This document shows positions 8,645-17,863 of a stretch of DNA of 64,000 nt, piece after piece. The translations under genes and the position numbers were made by a program. Source of the DNA: SB21 sp964415295 (GTDB taxonomy: Bacteria; CLD3; SB21); the NCBI GenBank assembly GCA_964415295.1, contig CAYPYN010000005.1, positions 186,001 to 250,000 of the forward strand, given 5' to 3'. Numbering within the stretch: position 1 is the first letter of the stretch; every line of letters starts with the position of its first letter. The notes beneath the pieces were generated by a model, which was not told the origin of the DNA, did no database searches, and saw nothing but the letters and a program-made list of their open reading frames with translations.

Positions 8645-10507
8645 ATGGCAAAGAAAAACTCTACTGAAACTCAAATTGAATTGCCTGATAAAACCAATCA
8701 GGAAGCAGAAATCCCGTCACAACAAGAGTTCTACAAAATTCCACCACGTTTTGGAGCTGTACCGGTTGATGAGGCTCCACTTGGATGGGAAGTTGAAACG
8801 CGCCGACGGGAAACGAAGATCACCAAATTTGAACATGCGTACCCGAAAATCTATCTGCCGTTTCAGGAAGTCCAACGGATTGAATTTGGACATGGGGATG
8901 AGTTTGAACCTACAGAACTTTTTCCGACCGGCGCAAACAGACTTTTCTTTGGGGATAACCTTCATATCATGCGGCAACTGCCAAGCAAAAGCATTGACCT
9001 GATCTACATTGATCCGCCTTTTTTTTCCGGGCGCAATTACAACGTTATTTTTGGTGACAACAATGAAGTTCGATCATTTTCAGATATATGGGAAGCAGGG
9101 ATGCCGGGGTATCTTGTGTGGCTCAACGCTCGTCTGTACGAAATGAAGAGACTATTGAAGGATACGGGGACTATCTACGTTCATCTGGACTGGCACGCTT
9201 TACACTATGTCAAAGTGGAAATGGATAAAATTTTCGGACATGAGAATTTCTTGTTCGAGGTAATTTGGTTTTATGAGAACAAACCACAGGACTCTCGTAA
9301 GAAACTTTTCCCAAGAGACTTCGATGCGATTTTAGGTTATTCTAAAGATTACGGACAGCAAAAATATTTCCCGCAATACATTCCTACAGTACGGCCGAGA
9401 AAGCAAAATAAGGTTATCAAAGTCGATGGTAAGCGAGTGTCCGCTAGGGATTCTAATGGTAACATCATCTACACCTTTAGCGACAAGAAATTATGTGGAA
9501 GTGTTTGGAATATTCCAATTGTAAATCCGGTTGCTCAGGAACGAATTGGCTATCCCACGCAAAAGCCTGAAGCTCTTTTAGAGCGCATTATCAATGCATC
9601 ATCGGAGCCGGGTGATGTAGTTGCCGACTTTTTTGGCGGTGGGGGCACGACCGCCGCTGTTGCACAGAAACTAAATCGTAGGTGGATAACATGTGACCAA
9701 TCACGTATAGCGGTTTCACTAATTGCAGACCGCGTCGCCAAGACCATTGAGGAACGAATTGGAACTCTATTCCACGTGCCCGATTTCACCGTTGAACATT
9801 GTGGTATTTATGAAGCACCAAAACTTGAAAAATTGCACGATAAATCCTTTAGAGAATTCGTAATCAAGGCATACGGCGGAAAGCCAGAATCAGTCAGCAA
9901 GTTTATACATGGCATTCGCCAAGGGGTTCCGCTTTATGTTGGCCAGCCAAGCCGTAACTCAAAAATTACGAAGGAAGACGTTGCCAAATTTGCTGAAGCG
10001 ATCTTTAAAGAAAAACACGACAACTTTGGTGCAATGTTGGCTTGGAATTTCGATAAGACAGCGCGCGAAGCCGCCGCGATACTCGCCGCCCGTGAGAATA
10101 AGCGGATTGATTTCGTCAGACTCAATTTGGTACGGTTAGAAGATGAGGCCTTCCGTGAACATATCACAAGTAAGCATACAGATTATAAAGAGCTCTTAAG
10201 TTTCATTCAGCCGCCCGAAGTGCGCATTGCTTACCGAAGGTTGAGTTCTTTGACCTACGAGTTCGATGTTTCGGAGTCAGTAAGTCTTAACCCCGACGGT
10301 TTGATTGCAAACGTTCAATGGGATTTTTCTTTTAAGAAACGATTTACCTCGACCGATGGATATGCGTTTCTACGGGACAAGAAAGGAAAACCAATTCTCA
10401 AAGTCGAATACAAGTTCCCTAAAGGGGGGCAATACACGATAGCATGTTCTGTTCAAGACAATCAGGGCGGCGAAAAAACCGAAGTTCTAACGATTGACGT
10501 TAAGTAA
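8645..10507 (+). CDS. Type III-like adenine DNA methyltransferase (Mod)
   Basis: The 620-residue protein has the beta-class order: motif IV DPPF at 123-126, then a central recognition region, then the AdoMet motif FFGGGGTTAAV near 328-338. This order and the size fit Mod subunits of type III restriction-modification, which methylate adenine on one strand of an asymmetric site. Residues 1-95 form a leader without clear match, and about 280 residues follow the catalytic core; the last 90 look like a beta-rich domain. The gene starts 15 bases after the SIR2 stop and ends flush with the helicase start (0 bases), so all are probably one transcript. Confidence 0.85.
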   Translation: MAKKNSTETQIELPDKTNQEAEIPSQQEFYKIPPRFGAVPVDEAPLGWEVETRRRETKITKFEHAYPKIYLPFQEVQRIEFGHGDEFEPTELFPTGANRLFFGDNLHIMRQLPSKSIDLIYIDPPFFSGRNYNVIFGDNNEVRSFSDIWEAGMPGYLVWLNARLYEMKRLLKDTGTIYVHLDWHALHYVKVEMDKIFGHENFLFEVIWFYENKPQDSRKKLFPRDFDAILGYSKDYGQQKYFPQYIPTVRPRKQNKVIKVDGKRVSARDSNGNIIYTFSDKKLCGSVWNIPIVNPVAQERIGYPTQKPEALLERIINASSEPGDVVADFFGGGGTTAAVAQKLNRRWITCDQSRIAVSLIADRVAKTIEERIGTLFHVPDFTVEHCGIYEAPKLEKLHDKSFREFVIKAYGGKPESVSKFIHGIRQGVPLYVGQPSRNSKITKEDVAKFAEAIFKEKHDNFGAMLAWNFDKTAREAAAILAARENKRIDFVRLNLVRLEDEAFREHITSKHTDYKELLSFIQPPEVRIAYRRLSSLTYEFDVSESVSLNPDGLIANVQWDFSFKKRFTSTDGYAFLRDKKGKPILKVEYKFPKGGQYTIACSVQDNQGGEKTEVLTIDVK

Positions 10508-12571
10508 ATGCACAATTCATTTCTCAAATACGAAGAAGATTTCAGGCAGTGGGCGCAAAGCGATTTTCCCGACATAAACCCGTTATCGCAAGATTTCTTA
10601 AATCACTTACAGGATGACAGCCTGCCGCGAAAACTATGGCACCACCAATTGGAAGCCGTTCAGCGAGTAGTGTATGCGTATGAGTTGCTTCAACTGAAGG
10701 ATACCCTGCTCAATATCGTGACAGGTGGCGGAAAAACGGCGGTGATCGGTGCAATCATGGCATGGCTTAAAGTATGTCACAATATTCATAAGTTCATTGT
10801 TCTTTGTCCAAATACAATTGTTCGGGACCGGTTGGAAGAAGACTTGGCTAATGCAAATGTGTTCCGTGATTTTAAGTTTTTTCCCTACGGCACGGAACAC
10901 TATGTGAACGAGATGACGTTACATCTGCTCGGATCGGATACGTCGGGCATTCTAAATAGTGGGATTATACTTGGCAATATTCACCAGTTGTATCAATCAA
11001 CAGTCAATGGCCAGCGCAATCTTGCTTACGTTATGAATTTTGCAGGCGAATTGGCGGTATTCAATGACGAAGCGCATAATACGCCTGCCCCGGAATATGA
11101 CAATACGCTCAGAATCCTATCAAAGCAGTCCAAATTCAGGCTGGATACAACCGCAACGCCGGATCGGGCAGACGGGAAGGCTCCCGATACCAAAATGATT
11201 TATGAATTCAACATTTCAGACGCACAGGCAACCGTACCACCTATCGTTAAAAGCGTCGTCGTTTATCAACCGAAAATATCTTCTGTTCAACTGACCTATA
11301 CCAATCCGGATACAGGCGAGAAAAGAACGGTCGATGAAATGGACGATGAATTTGACAAAATTGAAAAAGGCCTGTCATCCACTCAGTGGGTTACTGATCC
11401 GGATCCAATGGAAAAACAAATTGCCATTGCCCTTAACCGTCTTGAAGAGCAAAAGACACGGGCACTGAGTTTAGCGCATGGAAAATACAGGCCAATTTTA
11501 TTCGTTGTCGCAATCTGCATAAAGGACGGGAAACAAGCGGCACAAATGCTTCAGGAAAAGTTTAAGCTCAACACGATTCTTGTTACCGAAGAGTCAACTG
11601 AAGAAGAACGTTTACTGGCAGGTATTATCGGTAAAACCGGTAAGCAACTGGAAGAAGTAAAGTATAATCTTGAAAAAAAAGTTGGTATCGGAAAAACCCG
11701 TGAACTGATTGAAAAAGGGAGCCAATTGGAGGCCGTTGTCAGCGTTCTTATGCTTCGGGAAGGGTGGGATTTACCGGCCGTATCTGTCATTTTACTTTTG
11801 AGGAAATTCTCGTCACCGGTTTACGGTCAACAAGTGATTGGGCGGGGATTACGATTAAATATTCGAGATGAAGACTTACAGGAAATTGTCGCCGTCGTCG
11901 ATCATGAAAAGTTGAAACACCAATGGCTGTGGGATATTTTAAATGCCAAAGTGAAAAAAGAAATCGATCAAGGTAGTCTGTTTGGGATTGAAGAAGATTT
12001 ACCGCCAAAAAGGAAACTCCAAGAGCTTGTCCATCCAGAAAATCTGATTGAAATTCCCGAACCGGTTGAAGAAAACTCCGAAGGCAACTTTGAAGACATT
12101 CTTAACATTGAAATTCAAACTGCCGATTATCCGAACTGGCAGGAAATTCTTGATGGATTTGAATACGGCGCAGACATTGAAATATCAAAGGTCGAGATCG
12201 AAAGCGTGAAGGGTAAGAAAATATCCAATTCTGATGGATTTTACGAGATTCTGAATCCGCCCGTCATTGAACAGGTATCCGGCAATGAAAACCACGACGA
12301 TTCACAAGAAGAACTCTTGCTTTCGTTGACTCGGAGTATCCGGGACATTGCCAGTAATTTTTTGGCCGAAGAAGGAATCGGTTCGCACGAATTGGGTTAT
12401 TTCTATAACATTTTGATGGATCATATCCGGGTGAAATTACTTGATGGAAAAAGCGCTGGATCGGTTCCTGTCGAAAAGCTTAAACACGCACTTCATCACA
12501 GGGTGACGCTCCAGCAACATTTTGCACAGCACAGCGGTCTTGTGCCGAGTATCATTAAATATCGAAAGTAG
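10508..12571 (+). CDS. DEAH helicase, type III Res-like, without nuclease domain
   Basis: The 687-residue SF2 enzyme has Walker A TGGGKTA (72-78), Walker B DEAH (187-190), a TTATPDR motif III, and motif VI QVIGRGLRL (about 441-449). This is the ATP-driven motor of type III-like restriction. Type III Res subunits usually carry a C-terminal PD-(D/E)XK nuclease and are near 900 residues or more; here the chain stops before it, and a separate gene 5 bases downstream in another frame supplies exactly that domain. The start codon follows the methyltransferase stop directly. Confidence 0.85.
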   Translation: MHNSFLKYEEDFRQWAQSDFPDINPLSQDFLNHLQDDSLPRKLWHHQLEAVQRVVYAYELLQLKDTLLNIVTGGGKTAVIGAIMAWLKVCHNIHKFIVLCPNTIVRDRLEEDLANANVFRDFKFFPYGTEHYVNEMTLHLLGSDTSGILNSGIILGNIHQLYQSTVNGQRNLAYVMNFAGELAVFNDEAHNTPAPEYDNTLRILSKQSKFRLDTTATPDRADGKAPDTKMIYEFNISDAQATVPPIVKSVVVYQPKISSVQLTYTNPDTGEKRTVDEMDDEFDKIEKGLSSTQWVTDPDPMEKQIAIALNRLEEQKTRALSLAHGKYRPILFVVAICIKDGKQAAQMLQEKFKLNTILVTEESTEEERLLAGIIGKTGKQLEEVKYNLEKKVGIGKTRELIEKGSQLEAVVSVLMLREGWDLPAVSVILLLRKFSSPVYGQQVIGRGLRLNIRDEDLQEIVAVVDHEKLKHQWLWDILNAKVKKEIDQGSLFGIEEDLPPKRKLQELVHPENLIEIPEPVEENSEGNFEDILNIEIQTADYPNWQEILDGFEYGADIEISKVEIESVKGKKISNSDGFYEILNPPVIEQVSGNENHDDSQEELLLSLTRSIRDIASNFLAEEGIGSHELGYFYNILMDHIRVKLLDGKSAGSVPVEKLKHALHHRVTLQQHFAQHSGLVPSIIKYRK

Positions 12572-12576
12572 CTAAT

Positions 12577-12927
12577 ATGCCAGCAAGCGAACACGGCGAT
12601 TTTGAGAACCCAAAGAAATCCGCTTATTCGGTGGAACGCTTTGATTCCGCATGGGAAAGGGTGTACATGGAGAAACTCGAAAAGGACAAGACAATCAAAA
12701 AATGGACAAAGAATCATGGCATCGTAATAGAATACATTACCGAAGCCGGAAACAAGCGCGGTTACCGTCCTGACTTTCTTATTGAAAAGATAGACGGAAA
12801 AAAAGAGTTACATGAAGTCAAAGGCGGCCAGTTTCTCAGAAACCCCGATACGATCAGGAAGCACGAGCGAGCCAACATGTGGTGTAAGCAACGAGCAATG
12901 AATTTTATCGTGGTTAGTAAAGATTGA
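12577..12927 (+). CDS. Small PD-(D/E)XK nuclease, detached Res C-terminal domain
   Basis: The 116-residue protein matches the end of type III Res proteins: RFDSAWE (21-27), then YRPDF with D66, then the ELHEVKGG box with E80 and K82, which together form the metal-binding nuclease site. It starts 5 bases after the helicase stop in a different frame and has no clear Shine-Dalgarno sequence. It may be a naturally separate subunit, or the remainder of one gene split by a frameshift. The intact catalytic residues favour a working protein. Confidence 0.75.
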   Translation: MPASEHGDFENPKKSAYSVERFDSAWERVYMEKLEKDKTIKKWTKNHGIVIEYITEAGNKRGYRPDFLIEKIDGKKELHEVKGGQFLRNPDTIRKHERANMWCKQRAMNFIVVSKD

Positions 12928-12979
12928 TTACTAACAACTATCGCTTGCAATTTTCGATCACTTTCATTAAATAGCGTCC

Positions 12980-13288
12980 ATGACATTGAGCAAAAGTCTA
13001 ATAGTGTTTTACCTGTTTTCGTTGGCCGTGTGGCCGTGTAAGGATCAGGCTTTCCAGTCCGATGGGTCCCTCCTTCACACGATCCAAAAATTTGACGACA
13101 AGGGTGACGAGACAAACTCCGATCAGTGCTCTGCCTTTTGTTTGTGCAACTGTTGCGGCCATCAATTTGTTCCTTCAAAAGAAAAGCAGAATTCCTTCTT
13201 ACTAAGATCATCGCTTTTATTGAATGTAGATTCATACCTTTCTTATCCTGCATTTATTCTTTCGCACTGGCAGCCCCCCAAAGCCTAA
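12980..13288 (+). CDS. DUF6660-like exported metal-operon protein
   Basis: The 102-residue protein has a signal-type N-terminus (about residues 5-22), a Cys cluster CSAFCLCNCC (about 50-59) and the family's typical ending WQPPK. Small proteins of the DUF6660 type are found next to CzcA/CusA efflux operons in Bacteroidota; the Cys cluster suggests periplasmic metal binding or sensing, which is unproven. It stands 225 bases before czcA, as expected for the first gene of the efflux operon. Confidence 0.7.
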   Translation: MTLSKSLIVFYLFSLAVWPCKDQAFQSDGSLLHTIQKFDDKGDETNSDQCSAFCLCNCCGHQFVPSKEKQNSFLLRSSLLLNVDSYLSYPAFILSHWQPPKA

Positions 13289-13498
13289 TCTTTTCCTGCC
13301 CAAACTAATTTAGCACTCGATTTTTTCGAAAAAACGCAACTCGTTTTTTTCGGAGTTTTCTCTATCAAAAAAGAAAAGAGAAAGCCGCTCACGGTTTACG
13401 CCATTTTTAAATGGCTATTGCTCGCGGCAATTTGTCTGATACTTATTGCCGCTATTTTTGGCCGTGTGATGCATTATTACAAACATTATTTGAAATAA
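13289..13498 (+). other. Open frame after DUF6660 without a usual start codon; region otherwise empty
   Basis: The frame of the preceding gene stays open for 69 codons after its stop, to the TAA at 13496-13498. Its second half would encode a basic stretch and one membrane segment, ending 15 bases before czcA. There is no ATG or GTG at a suitable place; only ATC or ATT codons stand before the membrane part. A palindrome, TTTTTTCGAAAAAA, lies near 13321-13334. It is either a small protein with a rare start or chance. Confidence 0.25.
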
Positions 13499-13513
13499 TA
13501 ATCGGAAGAATTT

Positions 13514-16500
13514 ATGATAGATCGCATTATCGGATTTTCAATCAGGCATAAGCTCGTCATAGGGCTTTTCACTGTATTTTTAGTCGTTTGGGGGCTGTAC
13601 TCCCTCAAACAATTGCCCATAGATGCTGTCCCGGATATTACCAACAATCAAGTACAGGTCATTACGCTTGCTCCGACGCTTGCGGCTCAGGAAACGGAGC
13701 GATTCATAACTGCGCCGACTGAATTGGCGATGGCTACAATTCCGGATGTTATTGAACTTCGTTCCATTTCTCGCTTTGGGATTTCCGTCATCACCGTCGT
13801 CTTTAAAGATGAAGTAGATATTTATAAAGCCCGTCAGCTTGTGGGTGAACGTCTTAAGGAAGCGGAAGATCAGATTCCAAAGGGCGTTGGCACACCGGAA
13901 CTTGCGCCGATCACGACGGGCCTTGGAGAGATTTATCACTACGTGCTTCATGCAAAACCCGGATACGAGGATAGATATTCGGCTATGGAATTGCGTACGA
14001 TCCAAGATTGGATTGTTAAAAGACAGTTATCCGGAACGCCGGGCGTTGCGGAAGTGAGCGGGTGGGGCGGCTATTTGAAACAGTACGAAATTTCAATCCG
14101 TCCCGAAGCTCTCAACAACATGAATGTTTCTTTTGCGGAAATTTTCGAGGCACTGGAACATAACAATGAAAATACGGGCGGTGCCTACATAGAAAAAGGC
14201 CCCAACGCCTATTTTATTCGTGGTTTGGGCGTTATCAATTCGCTGGAAGACCTTGAAAAAGTTGTCATAAAAAATGTCAACGGGATTCCATTACTCATTA
14301 AGGATGTGGCCACCGTCCAATACGCTCATGCGCTACGTTATGGAGCCGTTTCGCGAGACGGCCAAGGCGAAGTCGTGGCCGGAATTGCTTTGATGCTAAA
14401 AGGCGAAAACTCATCGGAAGTCATTAAGAACGTAAAAGAACGTATCGAAAAGATTCAAAAGTCTTTACCGGAAGGTGTGGTAATCGAGCCTTATATCGAC
14501 CGTACTAAACTTGTGAATAAAGCTATCGGCACGGTGTCCACCAATCTGATTGAAGGCGGTTTGATCGTTGTTTTTGTTCTTGTTCTTTTACTCGGTAACC
14601 TGCGCGCCGGTTTCGTCGTTGCGTCAGTTATTCCGCTTTCCATGTTATTTGCAGTCGGCCTGATGAATCTTTTTGGAGTTTCCGGAAACCTGATGAGTCT
14701 GGGAGCAATCGACTTTGGGTTAATCGTTGATGGTGCGGTAATAATTGTGGAAAGCATTATTCACAGCATTACAGGAAATGAAAAATATCTGGGCGGCATG
14801 ACACAAAACCAAATGGATGAAGAAGTGCACCTGAGTGCGCGTCAAATGATGACTTCGGCTTCATTTGGCCAGATCATTATCTTCATCGTCTATTTGCCGA
14901 TTCTGGCGTTAGTCGGAATCGAAGGCAAGATGTTCAGACCGATGGCTCAGACCGTGAGCTTTGCCATTTTAGGCGCGTTCATTCTTTCGCTCACGTACAT
15001 ACCTATGATGTCGGCGTTGGCATTGAGCAAGAAAACAGAACACAAAAGGAATATTGCTGACTCCATCATGTCCATTCTGCATCGTTTTTACAAGCCTTCT
15101 ATTCAATGGGCACTTGGGCATAGGAAGAGTATCGTTGGCATGGCCATCGTTCTTTTTATAATCAGCTTCGGAATTTTTTGGAACATGGGGGGTGAATTTA
15201 TCCCCACATTGGAAGAAGGCGATTTTGCCGTTGAAACCGCTCTAATGCAAGGCAGTTCGCTGAGCCAATCCGTTAAAGTGTGCAATCAGGCTGAGAAAAT
15301 ACTAAAAGAGCAATTCCCGGAAGTCGTTCACGTGGTCTCACGCATCGGAAGTGCAGAAATTCCGACCGATCCCATGCCCATTGAGCGCGGTGATTTGATG
15401 GTCGCGCTCAAAGACAAAAGTGAATGGACATCCGCGTCGTCTCGTGAAGAACTACAGGAAAAAATGGAAGAAGCTCTGTCGGTTATTCCGGGCGTCATGT
15501 TTGAGATGACACAACCTATCCAAATGCGTTTCAATGAACTTATGACGGGAATCCGTCAAGACGTAGCCGTAAAAATCTACGGCGATGATCTAGATAAATT
15601 AACGGAATTGGCTAATGAAGTTGCACGTCTTATCGCACCGATTGAGGGTATTGAAACGCCGATAGTTGAGAAAGTCACGGGGTTACCGCAGATAACTGTC
15701 GAATACAAACGCGATAAAATCGCTCAATACGGACTCATGATCTCTGAAATCAATAAAATCATCAAAACTGGATTCGCCGGTGAAGTGGCCGGTTCTGTTT
15801 ACGAAGGTGAAAAACGGTTTGATCTTGTGGTAAGATTGGATAAGGATTACCGTCAAAATTTAGACGACGTTCGGAATTTGTACATCAATTTACCGACGGG
15901 ATATAAAGTACCGCTCAGCCAGGTTGCCGATATTAACTTAAAGGATGGCCCGGCCCAAATCTCCCGTGATAATACCCAGCGACGAATATTCGTCGGCTTC
16001 AATGTGCGTGGCAGAGACGTGGAATCGGTTGTCGAAGAAATTCAGGAAAAACTGGACAAAGAATTCAAGCTCCCTCCGGGGTATCATGTTACCTATGGCG
16101 GACAATTTGAAAACCTCTTGGCCGCGAAGTCGCGGCTCGCTATCGCGGTTCCGGCGGCACTCGCGCTGATCTTTTTATTACTTTTTTTTGCCTTCCATTC
16201 CATCAAAGAAGCACTTCTTATCTACACGGCGATTCCACTTTCAGCAATTGGCGGCGTACTGGCTCTCTGGATAAGGGATATGCCATTTAGTATTTCGGCT
16301 GGCGTTGGATTTATCGCGCTCTTTGGTGTAGCGGTGCTTAATGGAATAGTCCTTATCAGTTACTTTAATCATCTCGAACGAGAAGGCGTGAAAGACGTTA
16401 TTGAAAGAGTCCTTAAGGGAACAGCAGTACGTTTGAGACCTGTGATTATGACGGCCGCCGTTGCGTCACTTGGGTTCTTGCCAATGGCGATTTCGACATC

Positions 16501-16642
16501 CGCAGGAGCCGAAGTTCAAAAACCGCTCGCAACGGTAGTTATCGGCGGGTTAATTTCGGCAACGCTTTTGACGCTAGTAGTATTGCCGGTTATTTACGCC
16601 ATGTTCGCGGACGGCAAGAAATTTCGATTACCTGTAGAATAA
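13514..16642 (+). CDS. czcA: Heavy-metal efflux RND pump, CzcA/CusA family
   Basis: The 1042-residue inner-membrane pump has the usual RND layout: one N-terminal membrane helix, a large periplasmic loop, six helices, a second large loop and five more helices. The N-terminus (LKQLPIDAVPDITNNQVQV) is diagnostic of the metal RND family, and DFGLIVDG (400-407) holds the proton-relay acids in helix 4. With CzcB and CzcC it exports divalent or monovalent metal ions from periplasm or cytoplasm to outside. Which metal is moved (Co/Zn/Cd or Cu/Ag) cannot be told from what I can see; the CDF genes downstream favour zinc, cobalt or cadmium. Confidence 0.93.
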   Translation: MIDRIIGFSIRHKLVIGLFTVFLVVWGLYSLKQLPIDAVPDITNNQVQVITLAPTLAAQETERFITAPTELAMATIPDVIELRSISRFGISVITVVFKDEVDIYKARQLVGERLKEAEDQIPKGVGTPELAPITTGLGEIYHYVLHAKPGYEDRYSAMELRTIQDWIVKRQLSGTPGVAEVSGWGGYLKQYEISIRPEALNNMNVSFAEIFEALEHNNENTGGAYIEKGPNAYFIRGLGVINSLEDLEKVVIKNVNGIPLLIKDVATVQYAHALRYGAVSRDGQGEVVAGIALMLKGENSSEVIKNVKERIEKIQKSLPEGVVIEPYIDRTKLVNKAIGTVSTNLIEGGLIVVFVLVLLLGNLRAGFVVASVIPLSMLFAVGLMNLFGVSGNLMSLGAIDFGLIVDGAVIIVESIIHSITGNEKYLGGMTQNQMDEEVHLSARQMMTSASFGQIIIFIVYLPILALVGIEGKMFRPMAQTVSFAILGAFILSLTYIPMMSALALSKKTEHKRNIADSIMSILHRFYKPSIQWALGHRKSIVGMAIVLFIISFGIFWNMGGEFIPTLEEGDFAVETALMQGSSLSQSVKVCNQAEKILKEQFPEVVHVVSRIGSAEIPTDPMPIERGDLMVALKDKSEWTSASSREELQEKMEEALSVIPGVMFEMTQPIQMRFNELMTGIRQDVAVKIYGDDLDKLTELANEVARLIAPIEGIETPIVEKVTGLPQITVEYKRDKIAQYGLMISEINKIIKTGFAGEVAGSVYEGEKRFDLVVRLDKDYRQNLDDVRNLYINLPTGYKVPLSQVADINLKDGPAQISRDNTQRRIFVGFNVRGRDVESVVEEIQEKLDKEFKLPPGYHVTYGGQFENLLAAKSRLAIAVPAALALIFLLLFFAFHSIKEALLIYTAIPLSAIGGVLALWIRDMPFSISAGVGFIALFGVAVLNGIVLISYFNHLEREGVKDVIERVLKGTAVRLRPVIMTAAVASLGFLPMAISTSAGAEVQKPLATVVIGGLISATLLTLVVLPVIYAMFADGKKFRLPVE

Positions 16643-16659
16643 ACACCAGAAAGTGAACT

Positions 16660-17859
16660 ATGATAAAACATCATTATTTAAAGATAATTTCCCTAACAGG
16701 CTTTTGGCTATGTCTGTCTTGGCATAACACGACTGCACAAGAAGCCATTACTATGGAAGAAGCCGTTCAACTGGCTATAAAAAATAATCCGGGCCTGCAA
16801 GCGGCCGGTTATAAAGTCGATCAACAAGCCGTTTTGCAAAAAGCCGCGATTGATTTTGGCAGGACGGAACTGACTTATGAACGCGAGGAATATAAACCAA
16901 ACTTTCCGGGCAATAAGAAACTTACGGTTCGCCAAACGATTTCATTTCCAACGGCCTACCTCTCACAAAGAAGTCTTGCAGGCAAGAATGTACTCTTAGC
17001 TCAAAAGGAATTTGACTTACAGCGCATGGAGTTAGCGCGCGATGTGAAAGGGGCTTTTAACCGGCTCTTGATTGACAAAGAAAGATTACAGCTTTTAACT
17101 CAGCAGGATAGTCTTTATAAGAACTATTTGGCCGCCTCCGAGACTCGCTATAAAACCGGCGAAAGCTCTTACTTGGAGCAATTATCTGCAAAAGCACGGC
17201 ATCAGGAAATAGTATTGCTCAAAAAGAATTCGGAAGCCGCCGTAAAATCGGCTGAATTGGAACTGGAAAGGCTCGTGGGCAGTACTGTGCAGGTTACCGG
17301 TACATTATCACGCATGAAGTGGCATTCGAAGAAAGACAGTTTCGAAACGAGCCCTTTTGTGAATTTTCAAAGAGCGTTTGTAGAGAGAGCCAAGTCTTCC
17401 AATTCACTGGCGATACATCGATTTCTACCTGATGTCTCCATCGGATATTCTACTCAACGAATTGACGGCATTAAGGGCTTTCAAGCCTATGAAATAGGCC
17501 TCAGTTTCCCGATTTGGTTATTTCCTCAAGTGGGAGAAAAGCAAGCGGCAACTCTGCAAATACGAATTGCAGAAAAGGAACTTGAAAATACAACGAAGAA
17601 GGTCAATACCGAATTTGAAACTCTTAAATTGAGGCTTAGCCAGTTGGAAGCGGCTTTGGATTATTACGAATCTACAGGGCTTGAACAGGTGAAGCAACTT
17701 CGGGTGGCCTCGGCAAAGGCGTATCAAACGGGCGAGATTGGCTACTTCGAGTACTTGCAAAACTTGAATCAAGCTTTGGGTATTCAAATGAATTACCTTG
17801 AAAGCCTTTCGGAACAAAATGAAACAATTTTTCAATTAGAATTTATTTGTGGAGAATAG
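16660..17859 (+). CDS. czcC: Outer-membrane efflux channel, TolC/CzcC family
   Basis: The 399-residue protein begins with a signal peptide ending near TTAQEA (residues 25-30) and then shows the TolC-type repeat opening (MEEAVQLAIKNNPGLQAA). Long helical stretches around 120-200 and 300-390 fit the periplasmic barrel. At about 400 residues it is a normal CzcC size. It forms the outer-membrane exit of the tripartite pump, 17 bases after czcA and 4 bases before the adaptor gene. Confidence 0.88.
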   Translation: MIKHHYLKIISLTGFWLCLSWHNTTAQEAITMEEAVQLAIKNNPGLQAAGYKVDQQAVLQKAAIDFGRTELTYEREEYKPNFPGNKKLTVRQTISFPTAYLSQRSLAGKNVLLAQKEFDLQRMELARDVKGAFNRLLIDKERLQLLTQQDSLYKNYLAASETRYKTGESSYLEQLSAKARHQEIVLLKKNSEAAVKSAELELERLVGSTVQVTGTLSRMKWHSKKDSFETSPFVNFQRAFVERAKSSNSLAIHRFLPDVSIGYSTQRIDGIKGFQAYEIGLSFPIWLFPQVGEKQAATLQIRIAEKELENTTKKVNTEFETLKLRLSQLEAALDYYESTGLEQVKQLRVASAKAYQTGEIGYFEYLQNLNQALGIQMNYLESLSEQNETIFQLEFICGE

Positions 17860-17863
17860 CATA

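Noticed and set aside
8631..9002. Second frame over the start of the methyltransferase
   Set aside because: Basic, low-information product without family features, fully inside a well-supported gene.
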